In this document: positions 15,110-24,413 of the stretch, piece after piece
How the letters are laid out: every line of letters starts with the position of its first letter
Position numbering within the stretch: the stretch's first letter is position 1
Assembly (NCBI GenBank): GCA_041685755.1
Contig: JAWLFC010000005.1
Span: 1 to 64,000, forward strand
Reading direction: 5' to 3'
Source: Sva-07 sp041685755
GTDB lineage: Bacteria; Actinomycetota; Acidimicrobiia; Acidimicrobiales; Ilumatobacteraceae
DNA length: 64,000 bases
Made by a program: the position numbers and the translations under genes
The notes under the pieces: generated by a model
Seen by the model: the letters and a program-made list of their open reading frames with translations, nothing else
The model's database searches: none
What the model was told of the DNA's origin: nothing

Positions 15110-16822
15110 ATGGACAGCAACGACCCCGTCGACACGCCCGTCGATGTCAAGCCCCGCTCGCGCGACGTCACCGACGGCATGCAGAAGGCGCCGTCGCGGG
15201 CGATGCTGCGCGCCGTGGGCATGGGTGACGACGACTGGGAGAAGCCCCAGGTCGGCATCGCCTCGTCGTGGAACGAGGTGACGCCGTGCAACATGACGTT
15301 GCGCAAGCTCGCCGAGCACGCCAAGGCGGGCGTGCGCGAGGCCGGCGGGTTCCCGATGGAGTTCGGCACGATCACCGTCAGCGACGGCATCTCGATGGGA
15401 CACGAGGGCATGCGTGCATCGCTCGTGTCCCGGGAGGTGATCGTCGACTCGGTCGAGACGGTGATGCACGCCGAGCGCTTCGATGGCTTCGTCGGCCTCG
15501 CCGGATGCGACAAGTCGATCCCCGGCATGCTGCTGGCCGCTGCCCGGCTCGACCTGCCGAGCGTGTTCGTCTACAACGGCTCGACGATGCCGGGCGAGTA
15601 CAACGGCACGGCCCTCGACATCACCAGCGTGTTCGAAGCCGTCGGCGCCCGGGCCGCCGGCACCATCGACGACGACGAACTGCACGCCATCGAGTCCAAG
15701 GCGTGCCCCGGCGAGGGTGCGTGCGGCGGAATGTTCACCGCCAACACGATGAGTTCGATCGCCGAAGCGATCGGGATGAGCCTCCCCGGCACCGCATCAC
15801 CCCCGGCGATCGACGGCCGTCGGGAGGGCGACGCCGAACGTGCCGGCGCCGCCGTCGTCAACCTGCTGCGTCTCGGCATCACACCTCGCCAGATCATGAC
15901 CAAGGAGGCGTTCGAGAACGCGATCGCCATCACCTCGGCGCTCGGCGGGTCGACCAACGCCGTGCTGCACCTGCTCGCCCTCGCCAACGAGGCCCGCGTC
16001 GAGCTCGACCTCGACGACTTCAACCGCATCGCCGACCGCGTGCCCCACATCGCCGACATGAAGCCAGGCGGCAGGTTCCACATGAGCGACCTCGATCGCG
16101 TCGGGGGCGTACCGGTCGTGATGAAGCTGCTGCTCGACGCCGGGCTCATGCACGGCGACGTGATGACCGTGACCGGCAAGACGATGGCCGAGAACCTCGC
16201 CGAGCTCGACCCGCCCGGGCCCGACGGTGTCGTCGTCCACCCGCTCGACGCCCCGATCCACGAAGCCGGGGGCATCAACGTGCTCACCGGCACGCTGGCG
16301 CCGAAGGGCGCCGTGGTCAAGGTCGCCGGGCTGTCCGACGACCAGATGCGCTTCGAGGGTCCGGCTCGGGTGTTCGACGACGAGTCCGGCGCGATGGAGG
16401 CGATCCTCGCCGGGTCGATCCAGCCCGGCACCGTGATCGTGATCCGCTACGAGGGCCCGAAGGGCGGCCCGGGGATGCGCGAGATGCTGGCGATCACCGG
16501 AGCGCTCAAGGGAGCGGGACGCGGTTCGGACTGCGCCCTGATCACCGACGGTCGTTTCTCCGGTGGGACGTGGGGGTTCTGCATCGGCCACGTCGCACCC
16601 GAGGCGACCGACGGCGGTCCGATCGCGTTCGTCCGCGACGGCGACCGCATCCGCATCGACGTGCCGAGCAAGGCGCTCGACCTGCTCGTCGACGACGCCG
16701 AACTCGCGACGCGCAGGGACGGCTGGGTGCCGAACCCGCCCCGCTACACCTCCGGCGTGCTCGGCAAGTACGCCAAGCTCGTCCAGGGTGCCGAGACCGG
16801 CGCCATCACCAACACGCTCTGA
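15110..16822 (+). CDS. ilvD: Dihydroxy-acid dehydratase
   Basis: A 570-residue enzyme that dehydrates 2,3-dihydroxy-isovalerate and -methylvalerate in valine, isoleucine and leucine synthesis. Iron-sulphur ligand cysteines appear at C60 (VTPCNMT), C133 (AGCDKS) and in CPGEGACGG (C199, C205). 'SDGISMGHEGMRASLVSRE' and the C-terminal 'DGRFSGGTWGFCIGHVAPEA' are diagnostic. GTG at 15101 is an alternative start three codons upstream of ATG 15110. No other branched-chain biosynthesis gene is nearby, so it is probably a single-gene unit. Confidence 0.95.
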   Translation: MDSNDPVDTPVDVKPRSRDVTDGMQKAPSRAMLRAVGMGDDDWEKPQVGIASSWNEVTPCNMTLRKLAEHAKAGVREAGGFPMEFGTITVSDGISMGHEGMRASLVSREVIVDSVETVMHAERFDGFVGLAGCDKSIPGMLLAAARLDLPSVFVYNGSTMPGEYNGTALDITSVFEAVGARAAGTIDDDELHAIESKACPGEGACGGMFTANTMSSIAEAIGMSLPGTASPPAIDGRREGDAERAGAAVVNLLRLGITPRQIMTKEAFENAIAITSALGGSTNAVLHLLALANEARVELDLDDFNRIADRVPHIADMKPGGRFHMSDLDRVGGVPVVMKLLLDAGLMHGDVMTVTGKTMAENLAELDPPGPDGVVVHPLDAPIHEAGGINVLTGTLAPKGAVVKVAGLSDDQMRFEGPARVFDDESGAMEAILAGSIQPGTVIVIRYEGPKGGPGMREMLAITGALKGAGRGSDCALITDGRFSGGTWGFCIGHVAPEATDGGPIAFVRDGDRIRIDVPSKALDLLVDDAELATRRDGWVPNPPRYTSGVLGKYAKLVQGAETGAITNTL

Positions 16823-16831
16823 GCGGCGTCG

Positions 16832-17806
16832 TCAGGCGGGGACGTTCCAGACGAGGAGCGTGCCGCTGGGTTCGTGGTGGCCGATGGTGCAGCTCCCGCC
16901 GAGTTCGGCGGCGCGCCACATCATGTTCGACAGCCCGCCGGACCGTTTCGGTTCGCTCGGCAGGCCGCGGCCGTTGTCGGTGATCGAGAGGGTCAGCCGG
17001 TCGCCGACGTGCTCGATGTGCACCCGGGCCTCGGTCGCCTCGGCGTGGCGAACCACGTTCGACAGGCCCTCGGTCACGGTGGCGACCAGCTGGTCGGCGA
17101 TGAAGTCGGGCAGGTGGTCGATGTCGCCGACGATGCGCAGCTCCGGCTCGAAGCCGAGGTGGCGCGATCGTTCGTGGACGATCTCGGTCAGCTGCGCCGA
17201 CAGGCTGCGTCGCTCGCCCTGTTGGCCGAGCCGGAAGATGGCGGCACGCAGCTCGCGGATGGTGTCGTCGAGTTCGCTGATCGTGTCGGCGATCCGGTCG
17301 GCGACCACGGGCGGCTGTGCCTGCACGTGCACCGCCTGCAAGCTCATGCCGGCAGCGAACAGGCGCTGGATGACCATGTCGTGGAGGTCGCGGGCGATGC
17401 GTTCTCGATCCTGCAGCATCGCCATCTCGGTGGCCGCGGCCTGACGATCGCTGACGTCGCGGATCGTCGCGATCGTGTGCTGGCGCCCGTCGATCTCGAT
17501 CGGGCTGAGGCTGATCTCGACCGGAAACATGGTGCCGCTCGCGTGCTGGGCGAAGAGGCGCAGGCCGGACCCCATCGGGCGGATCGTTGCATGGGTGGTG
17601 TACTCGGCGCGGCGGACGTGATGTGTGTCGCGGAACTCGGGCGGGACGAGGGTGTCGACCGAGGTGCCGATCAGCCCGTCACGGTCGTGGCCGAACAGCG
17701 CTGCGGCCGTCGGATTGGCGAGGACGATCTCGCCGGTGTCGTCGACGACGATCACCCCGTCGGGGTACGCGTCGATCAACGAGGCGGCGAGCTGTTCGGG
17801 GTGCAT
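16832..17806 (-). CDS. PAS-domain sensor histidine kinase (NarL/DevS-type)
   Basis: A 324-residue soluble kinase. A PAS domain covers about residues 8-118 (SLIDAYPDGVIVVDDTGEIV) with a PAC-like end 'IATIRDVSD'. HisKA_3 follows, with the phospho-acceptor H142 in 'RERIARDLHDMVIQRLF', and then a HATPase domain with 'VRHAEATEA' and 'SITDNGRGLP'. The architecture resembles the kinase part of DevS-type sensors. No response regulator gene adjoins, so it is an orphan kinase here. It is convergent with ilvD and lies next to universal stress protein genes. Confidence 0.9.
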   Translation of the reverse strand: MHPEQLAASLIDAYPDGVIVVDDTGEIVLANPTAAALFGHDRDGLIGTSVDTLVPPEFRDTHHVRRAEYTTHATIRPMGSGLRLFAQHASGTMFPVEISLSPIEIDGRQHTIATIRDVSDRQAAATEMAMLQDRERIARDLHDMVIQRLFAAGMSLQAVHVQAQPPVVADRIADTISELDDTIRELRAAIFRLGQQGERRSLSAQLTEIVHERSRHLGFEPELRIVGDIDHLPDFIADQLVATVTEGLSNVVRHAEATEARVHIEHVGDRLTLSITDNGRGLPSEPKRSGGLSNMMWRAAELGGSCTIGHHEPSGTLLVWNVPA

Positions 17807-17866
17807 TCCCGCTGATGCTACGGAGCGGCACCGGTAGTGGCCCAGATCCTTGCGGGCGCAGTGACG

Positions 17867-18679
17867 TCAGGTGTCAGCCATGTGGGGCGGTCGCAGCAGC
17901 AACACCGGACACGGGGCATGGCGCACGATGGCGGCAACGGTGCTGCCGATCACGAATCTCGCGAGACCGGTGCGCCCGTGCGTCGAGGCCACGATCATCG
18001 ACGCGTTCATCGAGTCGGCGAAGTCGGCGACCTGCTGGTCCACGTCGCGACCGTGCAGCACGTCGAACTGGACGGGATGCCCGGACTGTGAGGCCAGCTT
18101 GCGGGCGAGCCGGGCCGGATAGGCGGACTCGGCGACATCGCCGGCGGTCTGGACATCGGGCGACGTCACTTCGACGATCCAGGGCTCGACGCCGAGCTCG
18201 ATGCCCCAGGCGGCGGCGAGCGGCAGCACCGTTTCCGAGGCCGTCGATCCGTCGACGGCCACGACGATCGGTCCGTCGAACCGGCCGTCGGTGACGTGTG
18301 GGCCCACCACGAGCATGGGGCCGAACGTGAGCTGGAGCAGCTCTTCGGTGACGCTGCCGAGCAGCGCCGCCGATCGCCCCCGCCCGTGCGACGACATCAC
18401 GAGCATCGCCTCGGGGTGGGCCTCGATCTGGAGGGCGAGCGCGTCGGCGACGCTCTCGCCGGCCAACAGCGTCGTGGTGGTGACATCGAGATCGGTGATG
18501 CCGTGTTGTTCGACACGATCGGTGAGACGAGCCGCGGAGTCGGCGACCTCGAGCTCGTCGAAGACGACCTCGACGATCTCCACGTCGGCGTCGCAGCGCC
18601 GAGCGAGTTCGACGGCGACGTCGGTTGCCCGCCACGACGCATCCGAGCCGTCGACAGGAACGATCAAGTGCTGGACCAT
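17867..18679 (-). CDS. Tandem universal stress protein (two UspA domains)
   Basis: A 270-residue protein with two Usp domains. Domain 1 opens 'MVQHLIVPVDGSDASWRATD' and has the nucleotide loop 'SSHGRGRSAALLGSVTE'. Domain 2 opens 'PIVVAVDGSTASETVLPLAA' and has 'STHGRTGLARFVIGSTV'. Both loops fit the ATP-binding G-x2-G-x9-G(S/T) pattern. Such proteins often accumulate in stationary phase or hypoxia. It is divergent from a second tandem Usp gene 121 bases away, which suggests a shared promoter region. Confidence 0.9.
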   Translation of the reverse strand: MVQHLIVPVDGSDASWRATDVAVELARRCDADVEIVEVVFDELEVADSAARLTDRVEQHGITDLDVTTTTLLAGESVADALALQIEAHPEAMLVMSSHGRGRSAALLGSVTEELLQLTFGPMLVVGPHVTDGRFDGPIVVAVDGSTASETVLPLAAAWGIELGVEPWIVEVTSPDVQTAGDVAESAYPARLARKLASQSGHPVQFDVLHGRDVDQQVADFADSMNASMIVASTHGRTGLARFVIGSTVAAIVRHAPCPVLLLRPPHMADT

Positions 18680-18800
18680 TTCACCACCTCAGCTTCATCG
18701 AACTCCTCAGGGCACGGGTTCGGAAGGGGCGAAGGTCATCGTCGGGATCGTGGTCGCGGTCGTTCGCCACTGGTCTCGCCCGTCGCGACGCGGCAGACTC

Positions 18801-19655
18801 GTGAACGTGAATGCTCACTGGATCGTCGGTGTCGACGGATCGGAACCCTCGCTCGGCGCACTTCGCTGGTCCGTCCAGCACGCTCCCACCCATGATGCAC
18901 GGCTCACCGCCGTCAACGTGTTCCACGTGCCGGCGGTGATGGCGCTGTTCACGGCGAAGCGGGGCCTCGGTGTCGACGAGCTCGGTCTCGCCGCCACGGC
19001 CGGGCACGAACTCGACGTGGCCATCGAGCAGGTGGGCGGATCCGTGCCGATCACCCCGCTCGTCGTCGAAGGCCTTGCCGCCCAGGAGCTGGTCGACGCC
19101 GCCACGGGCGCCGACGCGCTGATCGTCGGCCAGACCGGCAGCGGTGAGCTGCGTCGGCACCGCCTGGGCTCGGTTGCCAGGTACTGCGCCACCCATTCCA
19201 CCGTGCCGGTCATCACCATCCCCGAAGGCTGGAGCCCCCATCCGCTCGGTCGCGTCATCGTCGGCTTCGACGGCAGCGACAACGCCGCCGCGGCGCTGCG
19301 GTGGGCGCTCGCGTTCGCGGGTCCGGAGGTCGCCGTGCGGGTGGTCTGCGCGATGGAGGTCGCCCCGTGGCTGAGTGCTCGGGTGACCCGTCAGCAGTTC
19401 CCCGAGGAGGTGGCCAACGAAGAACAGTTCCTGCACGACGCCATCGACGCCGTCGACCCGGCCCGCCGCGCCGAGCGCATGCTCGTGCTCGACTCCCCAC
19501 GACATGCCCTCGAGACGGCCGGCCGCGACGCCGATCTCGTCGTGGTCGGAGCCCGCGGCCGCGGCGTCATCGCGGCAGAGCTCCTCGGCTCGGTCAGCAC
19601 GTCACTGTTGCACGACCTCGGCTCCGTCGTCGCGGTCGTTCCGGACCCGAACTGA
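18801..19655 (+). CDS. Tandem universal stress protein (two UspA domains)
   Basis: A 284-residue protein. The first domain starts 'HWIVGVDGSEPSLGALRWSV' and has a shortened, altered nucleotide loop (GQTGSGELRRHRLGSV). The second starts 'RVIVGFDGSDNAAAALRWAL' and has 'VGARGRGVIAAELLGSVST'. GTG 18801 is taken as start; a second GTG lies two codons later. The D-2-hydroxyacid dehydrogenase gene follows after 18 bases and is probably co-transcribed. Confidence 0.87.
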   Translation: MNVNAHWIVGVDGSEPSLGALRWSVQHAPTHDARLTAVNVFHVPAVMALFTAKRGLGVDELGLAATAGHELDVAIEQVGGSVPITPLVVEGLAAQELVDAATGADALIVGQTGSGELRRHRLGSVARYCATHSTVPVITIPEGWSPHPLGRVIVGFDGSDNAAAALRWALAFAGPEVAVRVVCAMEVAPWLSARVTRQQFPEEVANEEQFLHDAIDAVDPARRAERMLVLDSPRHALETAGRDADLVVVGARGRGVIAAELLGSVSTSLLHDLGSVVAVVPDPN

Positions 19656-19673
19656 GAGGACCCCCCCGCAATC

Positions 19674-20666
19674 ATGGCCGACATCAAGATGTTCTCGACC
19701 AAGGCGTACGACCGCAGCGGCTTCGACGCTGCCAACGTCGGGCATCGGCTCTCCTACCTCGACGCCCGACTCGACGCCTCGACCGCCGATCTGGCGGCCG
19801 GTGCCGACGTGGTGTGCGCGTTCGTCAACGACGACCTGTCGGCGCCCGTGCTCGAGGCGTTGCACGACCTCGGCGTGGGCTGCGTGGCGTTGCGTTGCGC
19901 CGGCTTCAACAACATCGACCTGCCGACGGCCGATCGACTGGGCCTGGTCGTCGTGCACGTTCCGGGATACTCGCCCAACGCGGTCGCCGAGCACACGATC
20001 GCGCTGATCCTCGCGCTCAACCGTCGCATCCACCGCGCCTACAACCGGGTGCGCGACGGCAATTTCTCGCTCGATGGCCTCGTCGGCTTCGACCTCGCCG
20101 GCAAGACCGCCGGGGTCGTCGGCACGGGCCGGATCGGAGCCATCGTCGCCCGGCTGCTGTGGCACCTCCGGTGTCGGGTGCTGGCGGTCGATCCCTTCCG
20201 CGACGACCACCTGCTGGACCTCGGCGTCGAGTACGTCGACATCGACCAGGTGTACGCCGAGAGCGACCTGATCACGCTCAACTGCCCGCTGACGCCCGAG
20301 ACGCACCATCTGGTCAATCCGCAGTCGATCGAGTCGATGCGCCGTGGCGTGATGCTCGTCAACACCGGTCGCGGTGCCCTGATCGACACGCAGGCAGCCA
20401 TCGGCGGTCTCAAGTCGGGTCGGATCGGCTCGCTCGCACTCGACGTGTACGAGGAGGAGGCCGATCTGTTCTTCGAGGATCGCAGCCAGGAGATCCTCGA
20501 CGACGACGTGTTCGCCCGACTGCTCACGTTCCCCAACGTGCTGATCACCGCCCACCAGGCGTTCCTGACCCACGAGGCGCTGGCGGCGATCGCCGAGACG
20601 ACGATCGCCAACGTGTCGTCGGTGTTCGGCGACGGCCCGATCCAGAACCGGGTGCAGGCGTCCTGA
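19674..20666 (+). CDS. D-2-hydroxyacid dehydrogenase (D-lactate dehydrogenase type)
   Basis: A 330-residue NAD-dependent dehydrogenase of the fermentative D-lactate group. The Rossmann motif is 'VVGTGRIGAIVARLL'; catalytic Arg lies in 'NTGRGALID', Glu in 'DVYEEEADLFFED' and His in 'ITAHQAFLTHEAL'. The DVYEEE and the Phe-rich segment after it are typical of E. coli LdhA-like enzymes. Pairing with a Usp gene suggests a role in redox balance under oxygen limitation; this is inferred. It ends 7 bases from the convergent flavoprotein gene. Confidence 0.88.
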   Translation: MADIKMFSTKAYDRSGFDAANVGHRLSYLDARLDASTADLAAGADVVCAFVNDDLSAPVLEALHDLGVGCVALRCAGFNNIDLPTADRLGLVVVHVPGYSPNAVAEHTIALILALNRRIHRAYNRVRDGNFSLDGLVGFDLAGKTAGVVGTGRIGAIVARLLWHLRCRVLAVDPFRDDHLLDLGVEYVDIDQVYAESDLITLNCPLTPETHHLVNPQSIESMRRGVMLVNTGRGALIDTQAAIGGLKSGRIGSLALDVYEEEADLFFEDRSQEILDDDVFARLLTFPNVLITAHQAFLTHEALAAIAETTIANVSSVFGDGPIQNRVQAS

Positions 20667-20673
20667 CCCGCCG

Positions 20674-21210
20674 TCAGTCGGCGTGCAGCTTGGGGGCGCC
20701 GGGGTGGTACGGCGCGTCGGGCTCGGGCTCGGCCGCCAGTGACTCGGCGTGGCGCTCCTCGGAGCCCTCCCAGCCGATCGAGGCGTCGGGGTTGGCCGAG
20801 TCGACGATGTGGTACCGGCGGCCGGTGACGACGGTCGGCTCGATGCGCACGAAGTTCGGCTTCTCCCACGCCAACCAGGGGAACAGCGGCAGGTCCTCGG
20901 CGTCGAACACCTCCTGCATGCGCTCGATGGCGCGGGCCTGACCCTTGACCACCACGCTCCACGCCACTCGCTCGTGCGGTTCGAAGCCGTCGATCTCGAA
21001 CGCGACGAACCGGTTGAGCACCGCGCCGGCGAGCTTGGTGCCGGCGGCGCTGCGGAACACGATGCCGCTCTTGTCGACCACGAAGTTGATCGGGAAGATG
21101 TCGGGCTGGCCGGCGATGTCGACGGCGAGCCGTCCGACTTCAGCGTGGTCGAGCAGTTCCCAGCACTCGGATTCGCTGAGGATCTCGGTGGCTTGCTGGC
21201 GGGCGTCCAT
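20674..21210 (-). CDS. Pyridoxamine 5'-phosphate oxidase-like flavin-binding protein
   Basis: A 178-residue split-barrel protein of the PNPOx-like group that binds flavin or F420. It opens with 'LSESECWELLDHAEVGRLAV', continues 'PDIFPINFVVDKSGIVFRSA', and has GTKLAGAVLNRFVAFEID. A C-terminal tail of about 30 residues is Pro/Glu-rich. ATG 21210 is used; an in-frame GTG at 21228 adds six residues. The enzyme activity cannot be named. Such genes often sit in hypoxia regulons of actinobacteria, in keeping with the neighbouring stress genes. Confidence 0.8.
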   Translation of the reverse strand: MDARQQATEILSESECWELLDHAEVGRLAVDIAGQPDIFPINFVVDKSGIVFRSAAGTKLAGAVLNRFVAFEIDGFEPHERVAWSVVVKGQARAIERMQEVFDAEDLPLFPWLAWEKPNFVRIEPTVVTGRRYHIVDSANPDASIGWEGSEERHAESLAAEPEPDAPYHPGAPKLHAD

Positions 21211-21282
21211 GGAACCATCGAACACCACGGCGCCGGCGAGGTGCAGGGTCGAACGTCATCGCGACGTCCGCCGGCACCCGGA

Positions 21283-22638
21283 TCACGGCAGCCGGACCCG
21301 CTCGAACTGGCGGGGGACGACCGCGGTCAGGCCCCGTTCGACGAGCCGGTCGGCGAGCTGCTGGCTGGCGTCGGCCTCGCCGTGGACGACGAACACGGTG
21401 CGCGGCGGCTCGGGGAGCCGGTCGATCCAGTCGACGAGCCCGTCGGCGTCGGCGTGGACCGACAGCGACCGCAGCGTCAGCATCTCGGCGCGGGCGGCGA
21501 CGTAGCGGCCGAGCATCTTGACCGTCTTGGCGCCGTCCGACAGCGCCCGCCCACGGGTGCCCGCCGCCTGGAAGCCGCACCACACGACCGAGTTGCGATG
21601 GTCCGGCAACAACCGTGCGAGATGGTGCAGCACGCGGCCGCCCGACGCCATCCCCGACGCCGAGATGATGATCGCCGGGGCAGTCAGTGCGTTCAGGGCC
21701 TTGGAGTCCTCCGGCGTCGGGCACTCGAAGAGTCCGCCGCCGGGGTCGAAGTCGACACCGGGATTCGCGTCTCGATACACGTCGAGGACGCGCAGCGCCA
21801 TCGGGCTGTCGACGTGGACGGCGAGCTCGGGGATGCGCCCGCTCGACATCAAGGAACGCAGGGTCAGCAGCAGCAGCTCGGTGCGATCGACGGCGAAGGC
21901 GGGGATCAGCACGATGCCACCGCGGCCCGCGGTGCGGGTGATCAGGTCGGCGAGGTGCTCGACCTCCTCCGACGGATCGGGGTGCAACGAGTCGCCGTAG
22001 GTCGACTCGATGAGCACCGTCTCGGCCGCCGGCGGAGCGTCGGGACCGGCAACGAGGGGGTGATCGCCGCGTCCCAGGTCGCCGCTGACGACCACCGTCG
22101 TCGTCGTCTCGCCGTCGTCGACGGTGAGGTGCACGCTCGCCGAGCCGAGGATGTGCCCCGCCGGCGTGAACCGAGCGGTGATCCCGGTGGCGACGTCGAC
22201 CGCGTCGGCGAGGTCGACCGGTGTGAGGCGCCCGAGCGCGGCGTCGGCGTCGTCGCCCGTGTAGAGCGGCAGCGCCGGCCGGTGCTTGGAGAAGCCGCGC
22301 TCGTTGGCGAAGCGTGCCTGCTCCTCTTGGAGGTGGGCGGCATCGGGCAGCAGGATCTCGCAGAGCCGGCACGTCTCGAGGGTGGCGAAGATCGGTCCGG
22401 TGAAGCCGTCGCGCACCAGGCCCGGCAGCCAGCCGCTGTGGTCGATGTGGGCATGGGTGACGACGACGGCGTCGATCGTCGCCGGATCGACGGGGAACGG
22501 CTCCCAGTTGGCGAGTCGTTCTCGCTTGGTGCCCTGGAAGAGCCCGGCGTCGACGAGCACCGTCGACTGGTCGGTCCGGACGAGGAAGCGGCTGCCGGTC
22601 ACCGTGCCGGCAGCACCGAGGAACTCGAGCGTGATCAC
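21283..22638 (-). CDS. MBL-fold beta-CASP exonuclease / RNA-processing hydrolase
   Basis: A 451-residue metallo-beta-lactamase protein of the CPSF73/YSH1-like group. Zinc ligands appear in 'VVVTHAHIDHSG' and 'GHILGSASV', followed by an Asp in 'SGDLGRGDHP'. The beta-CASP region contains 'LIPAFAVDRTELLLLTL' and 'ISASGMASGGRVLHHLAR', and the C-terminal RMMBL motif is 'LSVHADADGLVDWI'. It probably processes or degrades RNA. In several bacteria such genes lie near universal stress genes, as here. Confidence 0.88.
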   Translation of the reverse strand: MITLEFLGAAGTVTGSRFLVRTDQSTVLVDAGLFQGTKRERLANWEPFPVDPATIDAVVVTHAHIDHSGWLPGLVRDGFTGPIFATLETCRLCEILLPDAAHLQEEQARFANERGFSKHRPALPLYTGDDADAALGRLTPVDLADAVDVATGITARFTPAGHILGSASVHLTVDDGETTTTVVVSGDLGRGDHPLVAGPDAPPAAETVLIESTYGDSLHPDPSEEVEHLADLITRTAGRGGIVLIPAFAVDRTELLLLTLRSLMSSGRIPELAVHVDSPMALRVLDVYRDANPGVDFDPGGGLFECPTPEDSKALNALTAPAIIISASGMASGGRVLHHLARLLPDHRNSVVWCGFQAAGTRGRALSDGAKTVKMLGRYVAARAEMLTLRSLSVHADADGLVDWIDRLPEPPRTVFVVHGEADASQQLADRLVERGLTAVVPRQFERVRLP

Positions 22639-22683
22639 GTAGCTGACTCTAGGATCGTTTCAGAGACCGCGAGGGAGACGACG

Positions 22684-23160
22684 ATGTCGACAACGAGCAG
22701 CACCGAGGAATCCAGTGGGGGCCCGAGCGGGTTCCCGGGGCGTGGCCCGGTCGTGGTCGGTGTCGACGGTTCCCCCAACGCCCAGCGGGCGCTGGCGCTC
22801 GCCGCCCACCTCGCCCGCTCGGTCGACGTCGACCTCGTCGTGTTGCACGCCCTCGGGTTGATGACGGTGATCGAGGGCCGCCACGTGCCGTCGGAGGGGC
22901 ACCGGGACGACCTCGAACGGTTGCTGCGCAACGAATGGTGCCGGGCCCTGCAGGGCGATCCGGCGCTGAGATGGCGGGCCGAGATCGTCTACGGCAGCCC
23001 GGCCGACGTGCTGCTCGCCAACGGCCGCTCCCTCGACGCCTCGTTCGTCGTGGTCGGCTCGCGGGGCGTCGGCGACGAACTCGTGCTCGGCAGCACGAGC
23101 CACCACGTCGTGCACCACTGCGACCGACCCGTCGTGGTCGTCCCGCCCGTCGACCGCTGA
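22684..23160 (+). CDS. Universal stress protein (single UspA domain)
   Basis: A 158-residue protein with a 22-residue Ser/Gly-rich N-terminal extension before the Usp fold (PVVVGVDGSPNAQRALALAA). The nucleotide loop 'VVGSRGVGDELVLGSTSHHV' has the expected spacing. GAGGGAG supports ATG 22684. It is divergent from the beta-CASP nuclease gene, only 45 bases away, and is the third Usp gene in 5.3 kb. Confidence 0.87.
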   Translation: MSTTSSTEESSGGPSGFPGRGPVVVGVDGSPNAQRALALAAHLARSVDVDLVVLHALGLMTVIEGRHVPSEGHRDDLERLLRNEWCRALQGDPALRWRAEIVYGSPADVLLANGRSLDASFVVVGSRGVGDELVLGSTSHHVVHHCDRPVVVVPPVDR

Positions 23161-23191
23161 CGGCGACAGCGGCGGCCGTCGTCGCGCCGTC

Positions 23192-24400
23192 TCAGGCGGC
23201 GGACTTCTCGAGGATGTGGACGCCGCACGCCGAGCCGAGCCCGATCACGTGGGCGAGGCCGACCTTGGCGCCCTCGATCTGACGGTCGCCGGCTTCCCCG
23301 CGCAGGTGGTGGCAGATCTCCCAGATGTTGGCGATGCCGGTCGCCGAGATCGGGTGCCCTTTCGACTGCAGGCCGCCGGACACGTTGACGGGCAACGAGC
23401 CGTCACGCCACGGTGCCCCCGAGTTGAAGAAGTCGACCGCGCCGCCCTCCTCGCACAGGCCCAGATTGTCGTAGTGGACGAGCTCGGCGGTGGCGAAGCA
23501 GTCGTGCAGCTCGACGAGGTCGAGATCCTGCGGGCCGATGCCGGCAGTCTCGTAGGCGGTCGCGGCAGCGGCCTTCGTCAGGGTGTTGACGTCGGGCAGG
23601 ACCTGGCACGCCTCCTGGTACGGGTCGGACGTGAGCACCGACGCCGACACCTTGACGGCGCGACGCTGCTGTTCGAGCGACAGGGTCTTCAGCTTCTCGC
23701 CGCTGACGACCACGGCGGCGGCGGCGCCGTCGCAGTTCGCCGAGCACATCGGCCGGGTGTTCGGATAGGCGATCATCATGTCGCCCATGATCTCCTCGAG
23801 CGTGAAGCGCTTGGAGTACGCGGCGAGCGGGTTGAGCGTCGAGTGGGCGTGGTTCTTCTCGGAGATCCTGGCGAACAGCTCGAAGTCGGCCCCGCCGTAC
23901 TTGTGTCCGTACTCCATGCCGACCTGGGCGAACACACCGGGCATCGTGTCGGTCCCGATGCGGCCGTCGGTCGAGGTGACCGCGCCGACGCGGCCCTGGG
24001 GCTCCCACTCGTTGCCGTCCTTCTTCGCCCGGCCACCGCCGCCGAGCAGGCCGACACCGGCGAGCTTCTCGACGCCGACGGCGAGCCCCATGTCGGACTC
24101 ACCGGCCTTGATCGACATGATCGCGGTGCGCAGCGCCGTGGCGCCGGTGGCGCACGCGTTCGAGACGTTGTAGACCGGGATGCCGGTCTGGCCGACCTGC
24201 TTCTGGATCTGCTGGCCGATGCCGCCCGAGCCCATCAGGTTGCCGGCGGCGAGCACCTGCATGTCGGCCATGGTGACGCCGCCGTCGGCGAGCGCCGCCA
24301 TCACGGCCTCCGACGCGAGGTCGACGACGTCGCGGTCGGTGTGCTTGCCGAACTTGGTCATGTTGATCCCGAGGATCCAGATGTCGTCGCTGTTGCTCAT
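23192..24400 (-). CDS. Thiolase-like acetyl-CoA acetyltransferase / lipid-transfer protein (SCP-x type)
   Basis: A 402-residue thiolase-fold protein. The acylated Cys is in 'NVSNACATGATAL', the catalytic His in 'GHPISATGIANIWE', and the second Cys in 'GLGSACGVHILEKS'. 'ELHDCFATAELVHYDNLGL' is typical of the SCP-x subgroup used in sterol and fatty-acid side-chain degradation. It follows the DUF35 gene by 13 bases; such pairs make thiolase or aldolase complexes. The acyl chain is unknown. Confidence 0.9.
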   Translation of the reverse strand: MSNSDDIWILGINMTKFGKHTDRDVVDLASEAVMAALADGGVTMADMQVLAAGNLMGSGGIGQQIQKQVGQTGIPVYNVSNACATGATALRTAIMSIKAGESDMGLAVGVEKLAGVGLLGGGGRAKKDGNEWEPQGRVGAVTSTDGRIGTDTMPGVFAQVGMEYGHKYGGADFELFARISEKNHAHSTLNPLAAYSKRFTLEEIMGDMMIAYPNTRPMCSANCDGAAAAVVVSGEKLKTLSLEQQRRAVKVSASVLTSDPYQEACQVLPDVNTLTKAAAATAYETAGIGPQDLDLVELHDCFATAELVHYDNLGLCEEGGAVDFFNSGAPWRDGSLPVNVSGGLQSKGHPISATGIANIWEICHHLRGEAGDRQIEGAKVGLAHVIGLGSACGVHILEKSAA

Positions 24401-24413
24401 GAGGGTGCTCCGT

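Noticed and set aside
16832..23160. DosR-type hypoxia box in the stress-gene promoters
   Set aside because: No palindrome close to the known GGGAC-type box was found by eye in the intergenic regions.
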